Assembly: GCA_036741235.1 (NCBI GenBank)
Contig: DAINSQ010000100.1
Span: 1 to 18,184 of the forward strand
Length of the DNA stretch: 18,184 nt
Direction of reading: 5' to 3'
DNA from: JABWBR01 sp036741235
GTDB lineage: Bacteria > Bacteroidota > Bacteroidia > Chitinophagales > Saprospiraceae
The notes under the pieces were generated by a model. That model saw nothing but the letters and a program-made list of their open reading frames with translations, did no database searches and was not told the origin of the DNA. The position numbers and the translations under genes were made by a program. Shown here in pieces: positions 13,961-18,184 of this stretch (position 1 is the first letter of the stretch; every line of letters begins with the position of its first letter).

Positions 13961-14728
13961 ATGGCAAAGTTGAAAGCATTTATCGCCGTTTTATGCATAA
14001 GCGCAGCGCTGCTTCCCGGTTGCCGGCAAGACGACAACGAAGAGGCCCTGATGCGCGCCATGGTCAACTTCGACCAGGCGTTTGTGCCCGTACTATATTA
14101 TACGATGCAAGGCGACGCCGACCGCGCCAAGCATGCATCGCTATACCTGGCCTTCGAATGGCAAAAAATGGAAATGCGCTATCGCCGCTATTATGAAGAC
14201 GACAAAAACTGGCAAGCCGGTTTTGACCGCATCGATACATGGCTGGGCGACGCTTTTTTTGAGATTGACAACAACTGCGCCGTTGTAGCAGCCAACCTGC
14301 TCGAACACGCGCGTTATGAATGGACGGAATTGCGTATGAGTCATGAAATAACCTACTACCCCGATTATCTCTACAATGCGCAGGCCGCTTCCAGTTGGTT
14401 GCGACAAGTACTATCTGATAAACGCGCTTGCCAGACCGAATGGGAAGCTATCGCCGAACAAGTGGCGTTGCTCAATACTTCGTGCTGGAAAGCCGTCAAC
14501 GAATCCCCCGACCCCGATTTATACGAACTCGACAAAACCGAAATGGCCTACCTTCAACAGCAAAAGGACCGCATGACGCACTACTTGACCCTTCTTAACG
14601 AATCGGCAAGTTGCGCGCAAGCCGACAAAATGGTAGCCGCCTGCCAAGGTCTTTCGCCTGCAATTTGGGAAGCTATCGGGGTTTTTGGCAACTTTGACGC
14701 CTCGAAAACTTATTTCGCCGAACGCTAA
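13961..14728 (+). CDS. Predicted helical lipoprotein of unknown function
   Basis: I do not recognise this 255-residue protein. It starts with a lipoprotein signal peptide: MAKLKAF, a hydrophobic core, then the lipobox LLPG-C21. Because D24 is not adjacent to C21 (C-R-Q-D-D), outer-membrane localisation is possible. The mature part looks almost wholly alpha-helical, with amphipathic stretches such as 'ASLYLAFEWQKMEMRYRRYYED' and 'LLEHARYEWTELRMSHEI', suggesting a helical bundle. Five further cysteines (106, 157, 175, 218, 228) could form disulfides. Histidines 58, 116, 128 and 207 lie in helices, but there is no CxxCH, so it is not a c-type cytochrome. It is the first gene of a likely operon with two CBS-pair genes (41 and 64 bp gaps), directly behind two FNR/FixK-type sites. 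Confidence 0.8.
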   Translation: MAKLKAFIAVLCISAALLPGCRQDDNEEALMRAMVNFDQAFVPVLYYTMQGDADRAKHASLYLAFEWQKMEMRYRRYYEDDKNWQAGFDRIDTWLGDAFFEIDNNCAVVAANLLEHARYEWTELRMSHEITYYPDYLYNAQAASSWLRQVLSDKRACQTEWEAIAEQVALLNTSCWKAVNESPDPDLYELDKTEMAYLQQQKDRMTHYLTLLNESASCAQADKMVAACQGLSPAIWEAIGVFGNFDASKTYFAER

Positions 14729-14769
14729 ATCAATATGCGCTCGCTATTCACGATCAAAACTTTTGAGCT

Positions 14770-15210
14770 ATGCAAGCCGACCGTCCTGTGCGCGAAATTA
14801 TGACAACACGAGTGGTAACGGTAACTGCCGATGCCTCCGCAGAGATGGTAAAAGAGATTTTTCGCAAAAATCCTTTTCACCACCTACCGGTGATCGACCA
14901 ATCGGATATGCTGATCGGCATTATCAGTATGGAAGATTTCTTTAAACAAGCTTACCTGCTATCGCTCGATACCGGCGGTAAGAAGTATTCCGAAAAAGCA
15001 TACGAGTCGCTGAAAGTCCGCGATTTTATGACGGAAGACCCCCTTTTTATCGAACCCGACGATACCATAGGCCTCGCTGCCGATATCTTTTTGGCCAATC
15101 AATTCCATGCATTGCCGATTGTTGATGGCGGCAAATTGGTGGGCATCGTTACTACGCACGACCTGCTGTCCTTTGTCTTTAATTCTAATTACATAGAAAA
15201 AGAGGAATGA
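14770..15210 (+). CDS. CBS-pair protein, first of two tandem copies
   Basis: The 146-residue stand-alone protein has two CBS motifs. The first is about residues 4-62 ('VREIMTTRVVTVTADAS', 'FHHLPVIDQSDMLIGIISMEDF'). The second is about 80-142 ('VRDFMTEDPLFIEPDDT', 'FHALPIVDGGKLVGIVTTHDLL'). CBS pairs bind adenine nucleotides (AMP, ATP, SAM) and dimerise. Here there is no attached enzyme or channel, so it would act as a soluble sensor or partner protein, as with mycobacterial Hrp1. It is similar along its whole length to the next gene, consistent with tandem duplication. Likely co-transcribed with the lipoprotein gene. Confidence 0.93.
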   Translation: MQADRPVREIMTTRVVTVTADASAEMVKEIFRKNPFHHLPVIDQSDMLIGIISMEDFFKQAYLLSLDTGGKKYSEKAYESLKVRDFMTEDPLFIEPDDTIGLAADIFLANQFHALPIVDGGKLVGIVTTHDLLSFVFNSNYIEKEE

Positions 15211-15274
15211 TTCGTTAACCCCGCACGGTAGCCGCCACCGCCAGTGGAAGACCGGCGCGGAAAAATCCAGGGCT

Positions 15275-15718
15275 ATGACAGACAAATCTATCACGGTGGG
15301 CGCAATTATGACCACCCAGGTTATTGCAGTAGCTCCAGATGATACGATGGAAAAGGTCCAGGCTATTTTCCAGGAGCGCCACATTCACCACATTCCGGTG
15401 GTAGAAAAAGAAAAAGTGGTGGGTATCGTCAGTTACTCCGACTACCTCAAGCTATTACACGGTTTTACGATTTTTAATACGCAGAAAAGCGAGGAATACA
15501 ACGAGGCGATTATGCGCTCCCTGTTGGTTCGGGAGGTGATGGTGAAACAAGTGGCTAAACTTCGCCCCGAAGATAAAATCGAGCTGGCCGCCGATATTTT
15601 CCGCGAAAACCTGTTTCACGCTATGCCGGTGGTCGATAGCGAAGGTAAACTCAAAGGTATCATTACTACTTTCGACCTGCTCAACTATGCTTTTAACGAT
15701 TTGCTGATGCTGAAGTGA
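15275..15718 (+). CDS. CBS-pair protein, second of two tandem copies
   Basis: The 147-residue paralogue of the preceding gene has the same layout: CBS1 at about 7-65 ('VGAIMTTQVIAVAPDDT', 'IHHIPVVEKEKVVGIVSYSDYL') and CBS2 at about 84-145 ('VREVMVKQVAKLRPEDK', 'FHAMPVVDSEGKLKGIITTFDLL'). The shared IMTT, (F/I)HH(L/I)PV and FHA(L/M)P motifs place the copies in the same orientation and register, but many positions differ, so the duplication is old. The two could form a heteromer. Last gene before the strong terminator at 15727-15771. Confidence 0.93.
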   Translation: MTDKSITVGAIMTTQVIAVAPDDTMEKVQAIFQERHIHHIPVVEKEKVVGIVSYSDYLKLLHGFTIFNTQKSEEYNEAIMRSLLVREVMVKQVAKLRPEDKIELAADIFRENLFHAMPVVDSEGKLKGIITTFDLLNYAFNDLLMLK

Positions 15719-15726
15719 AGTGAGTA

Positions 15727-15771
15727 AAAAACCTTCAACCCCGGGTTGTCACACCGGGGTTGAAGGTTTTT
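15727..15771. terminator. Strong bidirectional terminator
   Basis: AAAAACCTTCAACCCCGG (15727-15744) and CCGGGGTTGAAGGTTTTT (15754-15771) are perfect 18-bp reverse complements around a 9-nt loop. A-tract and T-tract flanks on both sides suit intrinsic termination in both directions. It closes the CBS operon on the plus strand and the DUF4783 gene on the minus strand. Confidence 0.93.
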
Positions 15772-15786
15772 ACAGCGGTAAGTCTA

Positions 15787-16167
15787 TTAGCCCCGGTCGA
15801 ATCGAAGCTCTTGAATAGTGTAGTTGCCGCCGCTGACTTTCAGATAAATATATACCCGAAAGGAGCCTGAAGCCGTTACCAGATTACCGATACAGTATTG
15901 GGAATCGTTGCCCTTGGATGTACCCTGATGCACCTGGCTGAAGCTTTTGGGTTTATGCTGGGCGAAAAAGTCTCTTACTACCTTGATCGCCTGCGCTTTG
16001 GCATATACGTCTTCATTATCCATTACAGATACCTCAACAGTCTGGTCAAAATACTGACCCAACGCATCGGCATTTCCCTCGCTGATCGCTTTGGTAATGG
16101 CGTTCAGGTTCAACTCTTGCGGGCTGAACAATACACTTAGCAACAGGACTGATAGCATGGCGCTCAT
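15787..16167 (-). CDS. DUF4783-family exported protein (NTF2-like)
   Basis: The 126-residue product has a short hydrophobic N-terminus (MSAMLSVLLLSVLFS) that should act as a signal peptide. The rest resembles the Bacteroidota DUF4783 family: 'ITKAISEGNADALGQYFDQTVEVSV', 'AKAQAIKVVRDFFAQHKPKSF', 'HQGTSKGNDSQYCIGNLVTASGSFRVYIYLK', ending 'YTIQELRFDRG'. The helix-then-sheet order suggests an NTF2/cystatin-like cone fold. No catalytic function is known for the family. The gene is alone on the minus strand and ends at the shared terminator. The start at 16167 is the first ATG giving the signal sequence. Confidence 0.88.
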   Translation of the reverse strand: MSAMLSVLLLSVLFSPQELNLNAITKAISEGNADALGQYFDQTVEVSVMDNEDVYAKAQAIKVVRDFFAQHKPKSFSQVHQGTSKGNDSQYCIGNLVTASGSFRVYIYLKVSGGNYTIQELRFDRG

Positions 16168-16408
16168 CGTTTTTTAGTTTTTGGTAAAACGATTAATTAA
16201 TAATGTGCAAAATGTGTAAAAAGTAACAGGTCCTTATGCTTTTTTTATTCTATTAGACGCAGGCCCTGTGAAAAAGTAACCAGATGAAACACAGGGTATT
16301 TACCGGAAGGGGCAATGGATGTTGCAATAGTCGCTTTGTGTTGTTCATAATGAAACGATCTTACTCCTTGTTTCATTGTTTAAGATAACTTGTTTATCAA
16401 TTCCCATC
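16168..16408. other. Intergenic region between DUF4783 gene and the gpmI promoter
   Basis: This is AT-rich and without a gene. AAAAAGTAAC occurs twice as a direct repeat (16218-16227 and 16271-16280). CCCTGTG (16264-16270) pairs with CACAGGG (16290-16296) across 19 nt, a possible small hairpin. A T8 run lies near 16240. I cannot assign a function to any of these. Confidence 0.5.
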
Positions 16409-16456
16409 CCTTGTCCCCTTGTCACCTTGTCACCTTGTCACCTTGTCACCTTGTCA
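16409..16456 (+). repeat. Tandem array of the 8-bp unit CCTTGTCA
   Basis: Five exact copies of CCTTGTCA run head to tail from 16417 to 16456, preceded by one copy with a single change (CCTTGTCC, 16409-16416). The array lies 38 bp upstream of the gpmI start codon and 25 bp upstream of its -7 element. Reading it as protein (SPCHLV repeats) is an artefact of the open frame extending upstream. Such an array can change copy number by slippage. Confidence 0.9.
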
Positions 16457-16481
16457 CCTACAAAATATCACCCCCATTTCG

Positions 16482-16489
16482 TACTTTTG
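16482..16489 (+). promoter_or_regulatory. -7 promoter element (TACTTTTG) of gpmI
   Basis: TACTTTTG matches TAnnTTTG exactly and ends 5 bp before the gpmI ATG. The transcript would start at or almost at the start codon, giving a leaderless or nearly leaderless mRNA. Confidence 0.55.
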
Positions 16490-16494
16490 CCCCC

Positions 16495-17908
16495 ATGAAA
16501 GCACAACGCGTTATTCTGATTATTCTCGACGGCTGGGGTCATGGCCCTAAGCCCGAAGTGAGCGCTATCGCGCAAGCCGATACGCCTTTTATGGACTCCT
16601 TGTACCGGCAATATCCCAATGCCGAGCTGGTCACCCACGGCGAACAGGTGGGCCTTCCCGACGGACAGATGGGCAATTCAGAAGTGGGCCACCTCAATAT
16701 CGGCGCAGGCCGCATCGTATACCAGGAACTCGCTCGCATCAATAAGGCCGTACGCGAACGCGAATTACACGCCAACGCTACGCTGCTCGAAGCCCTGCAT
16801 TACGCCAAAGCCAATGACAAGGCAGTGCACCTGATGGGGCTGGTGTCTGACGGCGGCGTTCATTCGCACATCAGCCACCTGGAAGCCCTTTGCGATATTT
16901 GTGAAGAAACCGGCCTCGAGCGAGTATATATTCACGCTTTCCTCGACGGCCGCGATACCGATCCCAAAAGCGGTTTGGCTTTCCTTCGCCAATTGCAACA
17001 ACACATCGCTGCTCAACACGCCAGGCTGGCCAGTGTGATAGGGCGTTATTACGCCATGGACCGCGACAAGCGCTGGGAACGCGTGAAACTGGCCTACGAC
17101 CTGNNNNNNNNNNGCTACCATCCAACCCGGCGATGCGCTGATCTGTTTTAACTTCCGCACCGACCGCCCCAGGGAGATTTCTCAAGTGCTGACTCAACAG
17201 GATTTCCCGGAATACGATATGAAAAAACTCGACCTGCATTACGTAACCATGACGCGTTACGACGATACTTATAAAAACGTGCATGTCATTTTTCAAAAAG
17301 ACGATTTGAGCAATACCCTGGGCGAAGTGCTGTCGGCAGCGGGAAAAACCCAGGTTCGCATCGCAGAAACGGAAAAATATCCCCACGTGACGTTCTTTTT
17401 CTCCGGAGGCCGCGAAGAGGAGTTCCCCGGTGAACGCCGCATCATGATCCCTTCTCCCAAAGTGGCCACTTACGACCTCCAACCCGAAATGAGCGCACCG
17501 GAAGTCGCTGAAGCCATTATGGCCGATATTCGCCAACATCAACCCGATTTTATCTGCCTCAACTTCGCCAATACCGATATGGTGGGGCATACCGGCGTTT
17601 TTTCCGCCGCCGTAAAAGCCGCCGAAACAGTAGACGGCTGCATGAGCCGCCTTATACCGCTGGCGCTTGAACACGACTACGAGGCTATTATTATTGCCGA
17701 CCACGGCAATTCGGATTATATGGTCAACGACGACGGTACGCCCAATACGGCCCATACCAAAAACCCGGTGCCTTGCATTTATGTGGCAAAAGACACTAAA
17801 GGGCTAAAGGTCAAAAATGGCAAATTGGCCGATATTGCGCCTACTATTCTGTATTTGCTGGGATTACCCGCCCCCGCTGCTATGGATGGAGAAGTGCTGG
17901 TGGGATGA
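16495..17908 (+). CDS. gpmI: 2,3-bisphosphoglycerate-independent phosphoglycerate mutase, interrupted by an assembly gap
   Basis: This cytosolic glycolytic enzyme interconverts 3- and 2-phosphoglycerate using two Mn ions and a phosphoserine. The start is ATG 16495 (MKAQRVILIILDGWG): metal ligand D12, catalytic S62 in 'MGNSEVGHLNIG', then 'GLVSDGGVHSH', 'HAFLDGRDTDP' and 'VIGRYYAMDRDKRWERVKLAYDL'. After the N run, 'CFNFRTDRPREI', 'KVATYDLQPEMSA', 'NFANTDMVGHTG' and 'ADHGNSDYM..DDGTPNTAHT' supply the phosphatase-domain metal ligands. About 50 residues present in other GpmI proteins between 'AYDL' and 'GDALICFNF' are missing at the 10-N gap, and the two halves are out of frame by gap length. This is an assembly effect, not a gene defect. 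An upstream in-frame extension through the CCTTGTCA array is spurious. Confidence 0.96.
17104..17113. other. Assembly gap (10 N) inside gpmI
   Basis: Ten Ns join two contigs. The gap is a placeholder: frame and family length imply roughly 150-165 bp of missing coding sequence, with the true length a multiple of three. Confidence 0.9.
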
Positions 17909-17929
17909 CGCACCCCGGATTAAACCGGT

Positions 17930-18184
17930 TTACCAATCTTTCTCGGACGCGCAAATCTTTGCGTTTTTTCGCCGCAGCTTGTCTAATACGCGCTGCTCTT
18001 CGGCGTCCATAATATTTAGCAGGCGTTCGGCTTCTTCACGGCTGATATCTCTAGGCTCGGCCGGGCGCTGCTCGGCGGGAGAATCCGCCGTTTTGCTCTC
18101 GTCGCCTTGTTGCTGCGGCTGGTTCTGCGGCTGCTGCCTGGGTTGGTTCTGCGGCTGTTGTTGTTGCTGCTGATTTTGCTGCTG
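17930..18184 (-). CDS. C-terminus of a BatC-like protein, 5' part beyond window edge
   Basis: The minus strand is open from the right edge to a TAA at 17932-17930, 84 residues. It begins in a low-complexity Gln/Asn/Pro-rich linker, then 'DISREEAERLLNIMDAEEQRVLDKL' and a terminal 'EKDW'. From memory this matches the C-terminal tail of Bacteroidota BatC-type proteins (TPR proteins of the Bat 'aerotolerance' operon): Gln/Pro-rich linker, one amphipathic helix and an end in KDW. The TPR repeats would lie outside the window. 'NAKICAS' in place of a Lys-rich stretch is slightly unusual. It is convergent with gpmI, with 21 bp between stops. Confidence 0.7.
   Translation of the reverse strand, partial: QQQNQQQQQQPQNQPRQQPQNQPQQQGDESKTADSPAEQRPAEPRDISREEAERLLNIMDAEEQRVLDKLRRKNAKICASEKDW

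Noticed and set aside
14740..14769. ATCAA half-site before the first CBS gene as a fourth FNR-type operator
   Set aside because: The left half (CTATT) does not fit TTGAT, so the palindrome is missing.
16409..16456. CCTTGTCA array as a CRISPR
   Set aside because: The units are 8 bp and contiguous, with no spacers and no cas genes.
16390..16494. In-frame upstream extension of gpmI (MFINSHPLSPCHLV...)
   Set aside because: It translates the CCTTGTCA tandem array and the promoter region. GpmI proteins start at the MKAQRVILIILDGWG equivalent.
17921..17932. TAAACCGGTTTA, a perfect 12-bp palindrome between gpmI and the BatC-like gene
   Set aside because: It is short with no loop or T tract, overlaps a stop codon, and such palindromes arise by chance in a window of this size.
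1..18184. tRNA, rRNA, insertion sequence, integrase or prophage content
   Set aside because: I saw no cloverleaf-like sequence, transposase or recombinase coding frame, or terminal inverted repeats with target duplications.

Overview
ORGANISM. The window comes from the phylum Bacteroidota, probably a Saprospira/Lewinella-type environmental lineage. The evidence is a type IX secretion (T9SS) sorting domain, a PKD-containing exported protein, a DUF4783 protein, a BatC-like C-terminus, a conserved exported protein usually mislabelled 'asparagine synthetase B', TAnnTTTG-type -7 promoter elements, and a lack of Shine-Dalgarno sequences. A run of 10 Ns inside gpmI shows that this is a draft assembly. 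Two apparent single-base frameshifts may be assembly errors or real.  LAYOUT. 1-5133: two exported surface proteins on the minus strand (a PKD protein cut by the left edge, and a large beta-helix T9SS cargo protein whose signal peptide lies upstream in another frame), then a frameshifted outer-membrane beta-barrel-like gene on the plus strand. 5185-7284: a membrane-anchored VWA protein (minus). 7439-7525: a large imperfect palindrome. 7553-10065: the conserved 'AsnB-like' exported protein and an HtrA/Deg protease (plus). 10076-12495: a two-component system on the minus strand, made of a cytosolic FixL-like PAS histidine kinase followed by a response regulator that joins a receiver domain to a Crp/Fnr effector. 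12698-15718: on the plus strand, a thioredoxin-like/USP fusion, a lipoprotein of unknown function and two tandem CBS-pair proteins, closed by a strong bidirectional terminator. 15787-16167: DUF4783 protein (minus). 16495-17908: gpmI (plus, interrupted by the assembly gap). 17930-18184: the C-terminus of a BatC-like protein (minus, cut by the right edge).  HOW THE GENES MAY WORK TOGETHER. The most interesting part is 10076-15771. The kinase PAS domain aligns closely with the haem PAS of FixL and keeps the residues corresponding to the haem-ligand histidine and two key arginines. Its partner merges what rhizobia split between FixJ (receiver) and FixK (Crp/Fnr protein). The intergenic regions beside it carry three FNR/FixK-type palindromes that fit TGAYAAARATCA, one a perfect TTGAT-N4-ATCAA. 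One lies between the kinase and the USP gene, and two lie upstream of the lipoprotein-CBS-CBS operon. USP and CBS-pair proteins are also prominent in the mycobacterial DosR dormancy regulon, which is driven by haem kinases. I infer a compact, self-contained oxygen (or NO/redox) response module of FixL-FixJK type controlling USP, lipoprotein and CBS effectors. Sensing, DNA binding and effector function are all untested. The rest of the window is ordinary Bacteroidota housekeeping and surface-protein content.
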